Source of the DNA: Balneatrix alpica DSM 16621
GTDB taxonomy: Bacteria; Pseudomonadota; Gammaproteobacteria; Pseudomonadales; Balneatricaceae
NCBI RefSeq assembly: GCF_000619885.1
Contig: NZ_KK211040.1
Span: 1-64,000, forward strand
Direction: 5' to 3'
DNA length: 64,000 nt
Shown one piece after another: positions 26,491 through 35,623 of this stretch; position 1 is the stretch's first letter; every line of letters begins with the position of its first letter. The position numbers were made by a program, and so were the translations under genes. Under the pieces are notes generated by a model. That model was given only the letters and a program-made list of their open reading frames with translations. It searched no databases and was not told the DNA's origin.

Positions 26491-29400
26491 TTCCCCGTAT
26501 CGCCGCAGTCTCGCCGATTCAGCAAGACTACCTGAACTTTCTCGATGCCCTGCGCCAGGATGGCTACGAGGGGGACATCAACCCCGATTACGCCAACCGC
26601 ACCGTGCTGGCCACCGACAACTCCATCTATCAGGTGTTGCCCCAGGGAGTGCTTTACCCCCGCAGCGTGGAGGACTTACAACGCATTGCCAAGCTGCTGA
26701 ACGAACCACGCTTTGTTCACCTCAGGGTTGCGCCCCGGGGGGGCGGCACCGGCACCAATGGTCAGTCCCTCAATGATGGTCTGGTGGTGGATGTCTCCAA
26801 ACACATGAACCGCATCCTCGAAATCAACGCCAAAGAGCGCTGGGTACGGGTACAGGCGGGGGTGGTCAAGGATCAGCTTAATGCGGCGTTGAAGCCCTTC
26901 GGCCTGTTTTTTGCCCCAGAACTCTCCACCAGCAACCGCGCCACCATTGGCGGCATGATCAATACCGACGCCAGCGGCCAGGGTTCGGTGTTATACGGTA
27001 AAACCCGTGACCATGTGTTGGAGCTGAGCTCGGTCCTGCTCGATGGCACCCTGTGGCACTCCCTACCCTTGCAGGAAGAACAACTGCAGCGGATTAAACA
27101 GCGTCCGGACCGGGTCGGTGCCATTCACCGTCTGGCCGATGAGATTTATCAGCACAAGCAGGATGAGATTGAGCGCTGCTTCCCCAAACTTAACCGCTGC
27201 CTGACCGGCTATGATCTGGCCCATATCCGTGATGAACAGGGGCAGTTCAACCTCAATTCGCTGCTCTGCGGCTCCGAAGGCACCCTGGCTTTTATCGCCG
27301 AGGCCAAACTCAATGTTCTGCCGATCCCCAAGGTCGCCGCGCTGGTCAATGTCCAGTACGACAGCTTTGATGCCGCCCTGCGTGATGCGACCGAGCTGAT
27401 GAAAGCCGCCCCCACCTCCATCGAGACCGTTGACTCCAAGGTGTTGATGTTGGCGATGCAGGACATTGTCTGGCACAGCGTTGAGCAATGGTTCCCCGCC
27501 AGTGACAAAGCCCCCATTCGCGGCATTAACCTGGTGGAATACACCGCCGACAGTGAAGAAGAGCTTGATCAAGCTCTGGCCCGCCTGACCCAACGTTTGG
27601 AGCAAGAACGGGAGCAAGGCGGTCGCCTGGGCTTTACCCTGGCCCGTGGCCATCAGGCGGTCAAACAAATCTGGGCGATGCGAAAAAAATCCGTCGGCCT
27701 GCTCGGCAACGCCAAGGGCGACAAGCGCCCCCTGCCCTTTGTCGAGGATACTGCCGTTCCTCCGGAAAACCTGGCCGACTTTATTGCCGAGTTTCGGGCG
27801 GTGTTGGATCGTGAAGGCCTGGAATACGGCATGTTTGGCCATGTGGACGCCGGGGTGCTCCATGTACGTCCGGCGCTGGATTTAAAAGATCCGGCCCAGG
27901 AGCCGCTGATTCGCCGCATTACCGATGAGGTAGTAGCCCTGACCCAGAAATACCATGGTTTGCTCTGGGGCGAACATGGCAAGGGGGTACGCTCGGAATA
28001 TGCGCCAGCCTTCTTCGGCCCCCTCTACCCCTGTCTGCAACAGCTTAAAGCTGCCTTTGATCCACACAACCAACTGAACCCAGGCAAGATTGCCACGCCG
28101 CTGGAGTCCGGCGCCGAGCTGTACAAGATCGATGGCGTGGCAACCCGTGGCCAGCATGATCGGCAGATCGAGGCCAGCACCCGTGCTCACTGGCAGGATG
28201 CGATCAACTGTAACGGCAACGGTGCCTGCTTTAACTTCGATCCTGATGATCAGATGTGCCCCTCCTGGAAAGGCACCCGTGAGCGTATTCACTCCCCTAA
28301 AGGGCGTGCCTCCCTGATTCGTGAATGGCTGCGCCTGCTCCAACAGCAAGGCCAGGATGCCGAGCAACTGCGTGCTGAACAGCGTAGCCGCAGTGCGGTG
28401 CAAACCTTTATTCCCAAGGTTAAAAACACCCTGGCCAAACGCCGGGGTGAATATGACTTCTCCCATGAAGTCCATGAGTCCATGCTCGGTTGCCTGGCCT
28501 GTAAATCCTGTGCGGGACAGTGCCCGATCAAGGTGAATGTGCCGGAGTTCCGTAGCCAGTTTCTGGAGCTGTACTATGGCCGTTACCTGCGTCCGCTGAA
28601 GGATTACCTGATTGGCGGCCTGGAGATGGTCATCCCCACCCTGGCGAAATTCCCTGCACTCTATAACTGGCCGCTCAAACAAGCCTGGGTTCAGCGCTTG
28701 CTGGCACGCTATGCCGGGATGGTGGATAGCCCGCTGTTAAGTGACATCTCGCTACAAAGCGGTCTGGAGAAGTTAGGGGTTGGGCTGGCCGATGCGCAGA
28801 CACTGGCTCGACTCAGTGACGAGCAAAAAAGCCGCACGGTGATTCTGGTACAGGATGCCTTCACCAGTTACTTCGAAACCCAGCTGGTGCTCGATACCCT
28901 GGCCTTATTGCAAAAGCTTGGCTTTAATCCCCTGGTCGCGCCCTTCCGTCCTAACGGTAAGCCCTTGCATGTACACGGCTTTTTAAGTGCCTTTGAGCGC
29001 ACCGCCGCCAAGCAGGCGGAACTGCTGAACAGCTACCGTGACAGCGGCATTGCGCTGGTGGGCATCGACCCCTCGATGACCCTGACCTACCGCAGTGAGT
29101 ACGCCAAATATCTGGGGGCGGAGCAGGCACCCAAGGTGCTGTTACTGCAGGAATGGTTACAGCAGCAGCTGCCTCAGCTGCAAAGCCAGGCGGAACACTT
29201 CCGCCCGGCCCGCTTTAAGTTGCTGGCGCACTGCACCGAGAAAACCAATGCGGCCCCCAGTATCCAAGCCTGGCAGCAGGTATTTAAAGCCCTGGGGATG
29301 GAGCTGGAGGTACTGAATGCCGGTTGCTGCGGCATGTCCGGCACCTTTGGCCATGAGACACTTAACCTGGCCCGCTCCCAGCAGATTTACTCGCTGAGCT

Positions 29401-29534
29401 GGCAAGGTATTGTGCGTAACCCGCAACACCAACCGCAATTGGTGGCGACAGGCTATTCCTGCCGTAGTCAGGTCAAGCGTATGGAAAACCAGCAGCTGCC
29501 GCACCCGCTGCAGGCCTTGCTGGCACAGCGCTAA
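26487..29534 (+). CDS. ydiJ: YdiJ-type FAD/Fe-S D-2-hydroxyacid dehydrogenase
   Basis: The 1015-residue flavoprotein matches YdiJ in length and order. An FAD_binding_4 domain (about 55-200, RVAPRGGGTGTNGQSLNDG) comes first. An FAD-oxidase C domain (270-540, MFGHVDAGVLHVRP) follows. Fe-S parts contain CNGNGACFNFDPDDQMCPS and CLACKSCAGQCPIKVNVPEF, then a C-terminal CCG-like region (LNAGCCGMSGTFGHE). YdiJ relatives have been reported to oxidise D-2-hydroxyglutarate and related D-2-hydroxyacids, passing electrons to the respiratory chain; the substrate here is not fixed by sequence. Its start overlaps the upstream fusion gene (ATGA), so the two are made together. Confidence 0.9.
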   Translation: MIPRIAAVSPIQQDYLNFLDALRQDGYEGDINPDYANRTVLATDNSIYQVLPQGVLYPRSVEDLQRIAKLLNEPRFVHLRVAPRGGGTGTNGQSLNDGLVVDVSKHMNRILEINAKERWVRVQAGVVKDQLNAALKPFGLFFAPELSTSNRATIGGMINTDASGQGSVLYGKTRDHVLELSSVLLDGTLWHSLPLQEEQLQRIKQRPDRVGAIHRLADEIYQHKQDEIERCFPKLNRCLTGYDLAHIRDEQGQFNLNSLLCGSEGTLAFIAEAKLNVLPIPKVAALVNVQYDSFDAALRDATELMKAAPTSIETVDSKVLMLAMQDIVWHSVEQWFPASDKAPIRGINLVEYTADSEEELDQALARLTQRLEQEREQGGRLGFTLARGHQAVKQIWAMRKKSVGLLGNAKGDKRPLPFVEDTAVPPENLADFIAEFRAVLDREGLEYGMFGHVDAGVLHVRPALDLKDPAQEPLIRRITDEVVALTQKYHGLLWGEHGKGVRSEYAPAFFGPLYPCLQQLKAAFDPHNQLNPGKIATPLESGAELYKIDGVATRGQHDRQIEASTRAHWQDAINCNGNGACFNFDPDDQMCPSWKGTRERIHSPKGRASLIREWLRLLQQQGQDAEQLRAEQRSRSAVQTFIPKVKNTLAKRRGEYDFSHEVHESMLGCLACKSCAGQCPIKVNVPEFRSQFLELYYGRYLRPLKDYLIGGLEMVIPTLAKFPALYNWPLKQAWVQRLLARYAGMVDSPLLSDISLQSGLEKLGVGLADAQTLARLSDEQKSRTVILVQDAFTSYFETQLVLDTLALLQKLGFNPLVAPFRPNGKPLHVHGFLSAFERTAAKQAELLNSYRDSGIALVGIDPSMTLTYRSEYAKYLGAEQAPKVLLLQEWLQQQLPQLQSQAEHFRPARFKLLAHCTEKTNAAPSIQAWQQVFKALGMELEVLNAGCCGMSGTFGHETLNLARSQQIYSLSWQGIVRNPQHQPQLVATGYSCRSQVKRMENQQLPHPLQALLAQR

Positions 29535-29552
29535 GTCCACTAGCCGAGCCAC

Positions 29553-29579
29553 CCCTGGCGGAGCTTAGCTCTGCCAGGG
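29553..29579. terminator. bidirectional terminator-like hairpin after ydiJ
   Basis: CCCTGGC-G-GAGC and GCTC-T-GCCAGGG pair over 12 positions (one G-T wobble) around TTA. It lies between the converging ydiJ and anti-sigma genes and overlaps the end of the latter. Confidence 0.65.
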
Positions 29580-30335
29580 TCGTAATTGCCAACAGGGGCC
29601 GCGACTTAACCAGTTTGCCGGCTCCGCTGCGCTTTTGCCGGCCTCCACCAATAACAGTGCCTGGGCCTGAGTCACTGCCAGCCAACGCGCCTTATCCAGT
29701 GGCCAGTCAGGGTTACTCGCACTGGGCTTGCCCAGCATCACATAACGCTGCGCAGCTTCAGGGCCAAGATCTGCCCATAACTCCAGCGCCGCCTCCGGCC
29801 AGTTTTGTCCATCAGCCAGGTTCAGTTGCAAATGCGCCTGTCCTGGCGCAAAACGAGTCGAACTCACCAACAGCTGCTGCCTTCCCTGATGATCGCTCAT
29901 GCTGGCCAGATAATGCGGGGTAACCATTTGCTGCTGTGGCCACTGCCACCAGCCCACGGCCAACATTACCACGGCCAGACAAGCTACCAGTGCCAAGGCA
30001 CGCCAGCCTTGTTGGGCAGAGGTAGCCTTGCGTGGCTGTACGGACGGCTCCTCGCCTGTTGCCTGCGCCGCCTTGCCTGGCTGCAACTGCTGCTGCCAGC
30101 GATAAAAACGTGCCTGCTGACGGGCGGAGGGCAGGATCTGGCTGGGCTGGGCAACCTGCTTGGCCAAAGGCAATAGCTGTAACTCCCATTGCCAGATGGC
30201 GTCATCCAGCGCACTTATTTGTCCACGTAATCGCTGTACACGGTGGCGCACCCGTAACGACTGCTGCCCCAATACATAACCCTGGGCCAGCATCTCAATT
30301 AATTCAGGCTGGTGATACCGAGCTGGTACAGGCAT
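29565..30335 (-). CDS. anti-sigma factor, RskA-like
   Basis: This 256-residue protein has a cytoplasmic N-terminal region (1-105; ELIEMLAQGYVLGQQSLRVRHRV), one membrane helix (ALALVACLAVVMLAVGWW, about 113-130) and a periplasmic domain with RskA features (LELWADLGPEAAQRYVMLG). It should hold the ECF sigma factor inactive at the membrane until a periplasmic signal arrives. It overlaps the sigma gene by 37 bases; its SD GAGAGG lies inside that gene. The N-terminal zinc motif of ZAS-type anti-sigmas is absent. Confidence 0.82.
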   Translation of the reverse strand: MPVPARYHQPELIEMLAQGYVLGQQSLRVRHRVQRLRGQISALDDAIWQWELQLLPLAKQVAQPSQILPSARQQARFYRWQQQLQPGKAAQATGEEPSVQPRKATSAQQGWRALALVACLAVVMLAVGWWQWPQQQMVTPHYLASMSDHQGRQQLLVSSTRFAPGQAHLQLNLADGQNWPEAALELWADLGPEAAQRYVMLGKPSASNPDWPLDKARWLAVTQAQALLLVEAGKSAAEPANWLSRGPCWQLRPWQS

Positions 30336-30844
30336 GTTTTTAACCTCTCTGCGCCCCGGCGTATCCAGGACTTCAGGGTGCCCAGGGGCACCCCTAACTG
30401 TTGCTGTAATTCATCATGGCTCAGGCCATAGCTATAACTCAGCACCAACGCTTGACGGGTCTCGCCTGGTAATTGCGCCAGACACTGGGCCAAGGGCTGG
30501 TGGGGCAAGCGGGTTGTCGCGGGGGATGCTTCCTCTTCTGCCTCAGTCTGCCAACGCTGCAGTAAGCGCAGGCGCCGCTTGCGGGTACGCAACTGATCCA
30601 GGCCATGATGGCGAAACAGCGCCCACAGCCAGGCTTCTGCCCGCCCCTGCCCAGGTTGATACTCCCCCGCCCGTTGCCATAGGCGCTCAAACCCCTCGTG
30701 CAGCCACTCTTCCGCCAGATTACGCTCCCCCGCCAACCGCCATAGCATCGCCAGCAAGGGACGACTGTAATGCTGATAAATCTTCGCCAGGGCTTGGCTG
30801 TCCCCCTGGCCCAAGGCCAGCAGGCAATCCTCCAACTCCGTCAT
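30299..30844 (-). CDS. ECF RNA polymerase sigma factor
   Basis: The 181-residue group 4 sigma factor has region 2 (YQHYSRPLLAMLWRLAGERNLAEEWLHEGFERLWQRA, split here only by the reading of motifs) and region 4 (LPGETRQALVLSYSYGLSHDELQQQLGVPLGTLKSWIRRG). SD AAGGAG lies five bases from the ATG. It is translated together with the RskA-like anti-sigma gene. The divergent small secreted protein gene is a likely target. The class resembles ECF-RskA pairs that respond to oxidants or envelope stress. Confidence 0.92.
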   Translation of the reverse strand: MTELEDCLLALGQGDSQALAKIYQHYSRPLLAMLWRLAGERNLAEEWLHEGFERLWQRAGEYQPGQGRAEAWLWALFRHHGLDQLRTRKRRLRLLQRWQTEAEEEASPATTRLPHQPLAQCLAQLPGETRQALVLSYSYGLSHDELQQQLGVPLGTLKSWIRRGAERLKTCLYQLGITSLN

Positions 30845-30876
30845 CTAGGCTCCTTTTTTTTGCTTCAACGTCCAGG

Positions 30877-30908
30877 TAGCCGTTTTGGATGCAAGAAAAA
30901 AACGGCTA
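30877..30908. promoter_or_regulatory. 10-bp inverted repeat between the ECF sigma gene and the PF03640 gene
   Basis: TAGCCGTTTT (30877-30886) and AAAACGGCTA (30899-30908) are perfectly complementary with a 12-base spacer. It lies in the divergent promoter region, so a regulator-binding site is plausible. I could not place ECF -35/-10 elements with confidence. Confidence 0.45.
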
Positions 30909-30981
30909 TTGCGCTGCATCTAAGTCTGGCGTTCAGGCATTGATAGAGGGAATACCTCAACACCCTACAGGGAGTCATAAC

Positions 30982-31362
30982 ATGAACAAGATGATATCCA
31001 TCAGTACCTTTGCTTTTTCTCTCCTGGCCGCTGGCAGCGTTTGGGCGGAAGCCCCCATTCAGGTGCACAACAGTGCCATGGGTGAGGTGCTGGCCAACCA
31101 GGCAGGCATGACCCTTTATACCTTTAAAAAAGATAGCGAAGGAATAAGTAACTGCTATGACCAGTGTGCGCAAAACTGGCCCCCTCTGATGGCTACCGCA
31201 GGTGACATGGCTGAGGGCGACTACAGTTTGGTAACCCGTAAAGATGGCGGCCAGCAATGGGCCTACAAGGGGATGCCGCTGTACCTGTGGGTGAAAGACC
31301 AACAACCTGGAGATACCAGCGGCCATGGGGTCAAGGACGTCTGGGAGGTCGCCAAACCCTAA
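30982..31362 (+). CDS. secreted PF03640 (Lipoprotein_15) repeat protein
   Basis: The 126-residue protein has a signal peptide (MNKMISISTFAFSLLAAGSVWA) and one Lipoprotein_15/secreted-repeat domain. That domain is recognised by GMTLYTFKKDSEGISNCYDQCAQNWPPL-like features (read here as LYTF, CYDQC, WPPL) and YKGMPLYLW. The ATG at 30982 follows AGGGAG. Two Cys in CYDQC may form a disulfide. Similar small proteins are often adjacent to ECF sigma factors or redox genes, which fits the divergent sigma gene. Function is not established. Confidence 0.85.
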   Translation: MNKMISISTFAFSLLAAGSVWAEAPIQVHNSAMGEVLANQAGMTLYTFKKDSEGISNCYDQCAQNWPPLMATAGDMAEGDYSLVTRKDGGQQWAYKGMPLYLWVKDQQPGDTSGHGVKDVWEVAKP

Positions 31363-31371
31363 GCATGTAGT

Positions 31372-31400
31372 AGCGAAAGGCAGACTACCTGCCTTTCGCT
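31372..31400. terminator. terminator-like hairpin between PF03640 gene and cadA
   Basis: AGCGAAAGGCAG (31372-31383) pairs perfectly with CTGCCTTTCGCT (31389-31400) over 12 bases with loop ACTAC. It lies between converging genes; no T run follows. Confidence 0.6.
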
Positions 31401-31420
31401 GCCTTGACCGATGTCGGCTG

Positions 31421-33607
31421 TTATAAGCGCATACGCAGCAGCCGGAGGCTATTGGCCACCACCAGCAAGCTGGTACCCATGTCGGCAAATACCGCCAGCC
31501 ACAGGCTGCCGCCCCCTGCCAGGGTGAGCAGCAATATCGCCAACTTCAACCCCAGCGCCAGGATGATATTCTGCAGCAGGATCTGCCAGGTACGGCGGCA
31601 AAGACGGATAAACTGCGGCAGCTTGCGCAAGTCATCATCCATCAAGGCCACATCGGCGGTTTCAATCGCCACGTCCGTACCCAGTGCCCCCATCGCGATG
31701 CCCACCTGGGCACTGGCCAGGGCTGGCGCATCGTTAATGCCATCCCCCACCATCGCCAGGCGTTGGCCCTGTGCCACCCGCTGGCGAATTTGCTCGGCTT
31801 TTTGCTCCGGCAGAAGCTCCGCCGCCACTTCATCTATCCCCACCTGGGCAGCAATACTGGCGGCACTCTGGTGGTTATCACCACTGAGCATCAGGGTACG
31901 CAGGCCCAATTGCTGTAACTCGGCAATCGCCTCACGGCTGCCCGCCTTCAGCTGATCAGATAGGGCATAGCAGGCTAACACCCCCTGGGGCCCCGCCAGG
32001 CTCACAGTACTCTGTCCCTGCTGCTGCCAGCGCAACAACTGTTGTTGCACGCCGGGGGTGAGGGTGGCTTGTTGCGCCATCAACGCCGGGTTGCCTAGCC
32101 AATAGCGTTGGCCATCGATCAGCCCTGTCACCCCCTGCCCTTGAATCACACTAAAGCCCTCTACCTCGGCTAAGGCATAGGGGGCTTGCGGCTGTAAATC
32201 ACGGTACAGCGCCTGTGCTAACGGGTGATCAGAACGACTGGCCAAGGCCAGGGTTAAGGCGGTGAGGTGTTGCTGGCTCAGTGCCTCGGCCAGCCAGGCG
32301 GCATCCGTCATGCTCGGCTTGCCCGCCGTCAGGGTGCCGGTTTTATCCAGAGCAATACTGTGTAAGTGGCGCCCCTGTTCCAGATAAATACCGCCTTTAA
32401 TCAGAATCCCCAGTCGCGCCCCCCGGGCCAGGGCACTGACCAGGGTAATGGGGGTGGAAATCACCAGGGCACAGGGACAGGCAATCACTAATAGCACCAG
32501 GGCACGGTAAAGCCATTCCAGCCACTCACCCCAGCCTAATAAAGGAGGCAAGAGCGCAATCAACAGCGCCAGCAGCAGTACCGCGGGGGTATAGATCCGG
32601 GCAAAGCGATCGACCCATTGCTGGGTTGGCGCACGGCGACTCTGCGCCTGTTCAATCGCATGAATAATGCGCGCCAGGGTAGAGTCTTTGGCCACGGCAG
32701 TGACTTCATACTCCAGCTCCTGCTGTTGATTAATACTGCCGGCATAGAGTGCATCCCCCGGTGCCTTATCCACCGGCAGACTCTCACCGGTAATAGGTGC
32801 CTGATCCAGGGAGGAATGGCCTTTACGCACCACGCCATCCAATGCTACCCGCTCGCCTGGGCGGACCCGCACCCTGGCCCCCAGAGCTACCGCACTGGCG
32901 AGTTGAGTGTGCCAGCTGCCGTCATCCTGTTGCACCAGGGCCTGCTCCGGCACCAACTTTAACAAAGCCTGCACCGCCTGCCGGGCACGATCAAAGGAGG
33001 CCGCCTCAATCCGCTCCGCCAGGGCAAAGAGGGCCATCACCATCGCCGCCTCCGGCCATTCACCAATCAGAATGGCGCCACTGACCGCGATGCTCATCAA
33101 AGCATTAATGTTGAAATCTAAATGACGCAGCGCCAGCCAGCCTTTGCGGTAAGTGGTTAAGCCGGTCAATCCTATCGCCAGCATGGCCAAACCTAGCTGC
33201 CAGATATTGCTACCCAGTTGGGCAAATGCCAGTGCTTCCGCCGCAACCGCCGCCAGCAATGCCAGCGCCAATGGCCACCAGGGCTTCGCCGGAGTTGCCG
33301 CTGTGCCAGTGGCGGCACGTTGCAACTCGGGGTTAAAACCCAGCTGGCGAATACTGGCCAGCACGGCGGGCAATACCTCCTCGCTATGCTGCAGATAGAG
33401 CACACGATTCAGTAAATCAAAATGTAAATTCTGGATACCCGACTGCCCGCTCAGTGCCTTACGGATCAGACTTTCCTCGTTGGGGCAGTCCATTTCCTTA
33501 ATGTGGATGGCGGTAGCTTGGGCGATATCCATCCCACTCGCGGGTGTTGACTGCTCAGGCACCTTAGCCTGTGAATGATGATCATGGCGGCAACACTCTG
33601 CACTCAT
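31421..33607 (-). CDS. cadA: Zn/Cd/Pb-exporting P1B-type ATPase CadA/ZntA
   Basis: The 728-residue heavy-metal P-type ATPase has an N-terminal His/Cys stretch (ECCRHDHH) and an HMA domain with IKEMDCPNEESLI. Eight membrane helices include the VIACPCALVISTP metal site, with phosphorylation DKTGTLTAGK, TGES-type actuator loop ITGESLP and hinge MVGDGINDAPAL. The C-terminal helix region has a Lys in LGLKLAILLL, as in ZntA/CadA pumps for divalent zinc, cadmium and lead. ATG 33607 has AAGGAG seven bases upstream. It is divergent from a CadR-type gene with a MerR-type promoter between them. Confidence 0.93.
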   Translation of the reverse strand: MSAECCRHDHHSQAKVPEQSTPASGMDIAQATAIHIKEMDCPNEESLIRKALSGQSGIQNLHFDLLNRVLYLQHSEEVLPAVLASIRQLGFNPELQRAATGTAATPAKPWWPLALALLAAVAAEALAFAQLGSNIWQLGLAMLAIGLTGLTTYRKGWLALRHLDFNINALMSIAVSGAILIGEWPEAAMVMALFALAERIEAASFDRARQAVQALLKLVPEQALVQQDDGSWHTQLASAVALGARVRVRPGERVALDGVVRKGHSSLDQAPITGESLPVDKAPGDALYAGSINQQQELEYEVTAVAKDSTLARIIHAIEQAQSRRAPTQQWVDRFARIYTPAVLLLALLIALLPPLLGWGEWLEWLYRALVLLVIACPCALVISTPITLVSALARGARLGILIKGGIYLEQGRHLHSIALDKTGTLTAGKPSMTDAAWLAEALSQQHLTALTLALASRSDHPLAQALYRDLQPQAPYALAEVEGFSVIQGQGVTGLIDGQRYWLGNPALMAQQATLTPGVQQQLLRWQQQGQSTVSLAGPQGVLACYALSDQLKAGSREAIAELQQLGLRTLMLSGDNHQSAASIAAQVGIDEVAAELLPEQKAEQIRQRVAQGQRLAMVGDGINDAPALASAQVGIAMGALGTDVAIETADVALMDDDLRKLPQFIRLCRRTWQILLQNIILALGLKLAILLLTLAGGGSLWLAVFADMGTSLLVVANSLRLLRMRL

Positions 33608-33684
33608 GGCGCTCTCCTTGGTCTTGGGCCGATGGGCGCCGTAGATTGGCAAATGCCTCCCAGCGCGTTACGTTATAAGCAAGG

Positions 33685-33715
33685 AGTTAACAGCCTGTAG
33701 TAGCTACAGGGTCAA
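33685..33715 (-). promoter_or_regulatory. CadR-controlled cadA promoter with 19-bp spacer and operator
   Basis: On the minus strand -35 TTGACC (33710-33715) and -10 TTAACT (33685-33690) are 19 bases apart, the overlong spacing typical of MerR-family promoters. The spacer holds the palindrome CCTGTAG-TAG-CTACAGG (33694-33710), close to known CadR sites. Metal-bound CadR would twist this DNA and activate cadA. Confidence 0.85.
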
Positions 33716-33728
33716 GCAGGAGCACAAG

Positions 33729-34181
33729 ATGAAAATTGGTGACTTGGCGGAACAAGCCGACTGTGCGGTGGAAACCATCCGCTACTACGAACGCATTGGC
33801 TTAATCCCTCCGCCCCAGCGCAATCCAGACAATAATTACCGCCGTTATAGCCAGGAACATCTGGATACCCTGAACTTTATTCGGCATTGCCGTGCCCTGG
33901 ATATGGCCCAGGAGGAGATCCGCCGTTTGTTAGAGGCGCGTCAGCATCCTCAGCAGCCCTGTCAGGAAATCAACCAGCTGCTTGATCATCATTTACAACA
34001 CGTCCAATGCCGTATTGCCCAGCTCAGTGAGCTGGCTCGCCAGCTGCAAGACATTCGCAGCCAATGTCAGGGCCAGGGTGCCGTCGATAGCTGTGGCATT
34101 TTGCAGGAGTTAACCCACCCTAGTCAGCCGCTGGGTACAGAGCTGGATGCCAGCCATGTCGGCGGCTGTCACAAGGGTTAA
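33729..34181 (+). CDS. cadR: MerR-family Cd(II)/Pb(II)-responsive regulator CadR
   Basis: The 150-residue MerR regulator has an N-terminal winged helix (MKIGDLAEQADCAVETIRYY), a dimerisation coiled coil, and metal-binding Cys in HPQQPCQEIN (near 79), RSQCQGQGAVDSCGIL (near 113 and 120) and a C-terminal HVGGCHKG. The CadR/PbrR Cys pattern is thus present, plus a C-terminal His/Cys tail that may bind metal. It is divergent from cadA. Confidence 0.92.
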   Translation: MKIGDLAEQADCAVETIRYYERIGLIPPPQRNPDNNYRRYSQEHLDTLNFIRHCRALDMAQEEIRRLLEARQHPQQPCQEINQLLDHHLQHVQCRIAQLSELARQLQDIRSQCQGQGAVDSCGILQELTHPSQPLGTELDASHVGGCHKG

Positions 34182-34277
34182 CCCATCCGCTGGAGGCAAA
34201 TAAGTAAGCTGCTAACACGCGGTAACTGAGCTGAAAATTTTGTCGCTTTTTTGCACTAATAATTGCAACAGTGCTTA

Positions 34278-34306
34278 ATGACAAACATTCTCACTTTGAC
34301 TAAAAT
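34278..34306 (+). promoter_or_regulatory. sigma-70 promoter of nspC
   Basis: ATGACA (34278-34283) and TAAAAT (34301-34306) are 17 bases apart. Transcription would start near 34313, so the leader before nspC is short, about 27 bases. Confidence 0.6.
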
Positions 34307-34339
34307 CGCCCCCTTTCGTTTTTGCGGGGGCGGTAGATC

Positions 34340-35437
34340 ATGCTGCAAACACCTTATTACTTGGTAGACAAAGCCAAACTACTGAAAAATATGGAAAAAA
34401 TCGCCTATGTGCGCAAGCACTCAGGCGCTAAATCCTTGTTGGCTCTCAAGTGCTTTGCTACTTGGTCCGTGTTTGACCTGATGCAGGATTACATGGATGG
34501 CACCACCTCTTCCTCCCTGTATGAAGTGAAGCTTGGCAAAGAAAAATTTGCCGGTGAAACCCATGCCTATAGCGTGGCCTATGCTGACAACGAGATTGCA
34601 GAAGTCTTGGCCAACAGCGACAAGATTATTTTCAACAGCATTGGCCAGTTGCAGCGCTTTGCTGAGGTCAGCGAAGGCAAACCCCGCGGCCTGCGGGTCA
34701 ACCCTCAGGTCAGCACTTCAGCCTTTATTATTGCTGACCCCGCCCGCCCCTATAGTCGTCTGGGGGAATGGGACCCTGTCAAAATCGAAGCGGTTATCGA
34801 GCAGATTTCCGGTTTTATGTTCCACAACAACTGTGAGAACCGTGACTTTAACCGCTTCGATGAGATGCTCAATCTGATCGAGGAGCGCTTCGGTCATCTG
34901 ATCGCTCGTATGCAATGGATCAGCCTCGGCGGCGGTATCCACTTTACCGGTGAAGACTACCCACTGGATGCCTTCTGCCAACGCTTGAAAGCCTTTGCCG
35001 ACAAGTACCAGGTGCAGGTCTATCTGGAACCGGGTGAGGCAGCAATTACCCAGAGCACCAGCCTCGAAGTCACCGTTTTGGACACCCTCTTCAATGGCAA
35101 AAATTTGGCCATCGTCGATAGCTCCATCGAAGCCCACATGCTGGATCTGCTGATCTACCGCGAAAGCGCCAAGATGGCGCCCTGTGACGGCCCCCATACC
35201 TATATGGTGTGCGGCAAGTCGTGCCTGGCCGGCGATATCTTTGGTGAGTTTAACTTTGCCCAACCATTACAGCCTGGCGATCGTCTGTCCTTCCAGGACG
35301 CTGCCGGCTACACCATGGTGAAAAAGAATTGGTTTAATGGCGTCAAAATGCCCTCCATCGCAGTGAAACAATTGGATGGCAGCATTGAGTTGGTGCGGGA
35401 GTTTGATTACACCGACTTCGTCAATAATTTGTCTTAA
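34340..35437 (+). CDS. nspC: carboxynorspermidine/carboxyspermidine decarboxylase
   Basis: The 365-residue PLP enzyme of the alanine racemase-fold decarboxylases converts carboxynorspermidine to norspermidine, or carboxyspermidine to spermidine. The PLP lysine is in SLLALKCFATWSVF near residue 35. The phosphate-binding SLGGGIHFTGEDYP (near 192), EPGEAAITQ (near 227) and VCGKSCLAGDIFGEF (Cys near 288) are diagnostic of NspC. SD GGGGGCGG lies six bases before the ATG. Its partner, the dehydrogenase, follows 186 bases downstream. Confidence 0.93.
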   Translation: MLQTPYYLVDKAKLLKNMEKIAYVRKHSGAKSLLALKCFATWSVFDLMQDYMDGTTSSSLYEVKLGKEKFAGETHAYSVAYADNEIAEVLANSDKIIFNSIGQLQRFAEVSEGKPRGLRVNPQVSTSAFIIADPARPYSRLGEWDPVKIEAVIEQISGFMFHNNCENRDFNRFDEMLNLIEERFGHLIARMQWISLGGGIHFTGEDYPLDAFCQRLKAFADKYQVQVYLEPGEAAITQSTSLEVTVLDTLFNGKNLAIVDSSIEAHMLDLLIYRESAKMAPCDGPHTYMVCGKSCLAGDIFGEFNFAQPLQPGDRLSFQDAAGYTMVKKNWFNGVKMPSIAVKQLDGSIELVREFDYTDFVNNLS

Positions 35438-35553
35438 GGCGATGGTGACCCCATCCCTTTAAGAACCTTTGGGGTTTGGAGGCTAGCTGAAGAAAGTATC
35501 CCTTTGTTCAGCCACCCTCAGGACACACCTGGCAGGTAGATGTGTCTGTTCAG

Positions 35554-35578
35554 TACTGCGGCAACAAACACCGCAGTA
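35554..35578 (+). other. stem-loop in the nspC-dehydrogenase gap
   Basis: TACTGCGG and CCGCAGTA form a perfect eight-base-pair stem with a nine-base loop. It is followed by three copies of TAATACC-like heptamers and a small dyad TACCT/AGGTA (35588-35602) just before the SD of the dehydrogenase gene. It could affect processing or translation; no T run follows. Confidence 0.5.
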
Positions 35579-35623
35579 ATACCTTAATACCTTTAATAGG
35601 TAATACCTGGAGAACGAAATACG

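Noticed and set aside
34307..34332. A CGCCCCC/GGGGGCG hairpin that would hide the nspC ribosome-binding site
   Set aside because: The likely promoter (-10 at 34301-34306) starts transcription near 34313, so the 5' arm would not be in the RNA.
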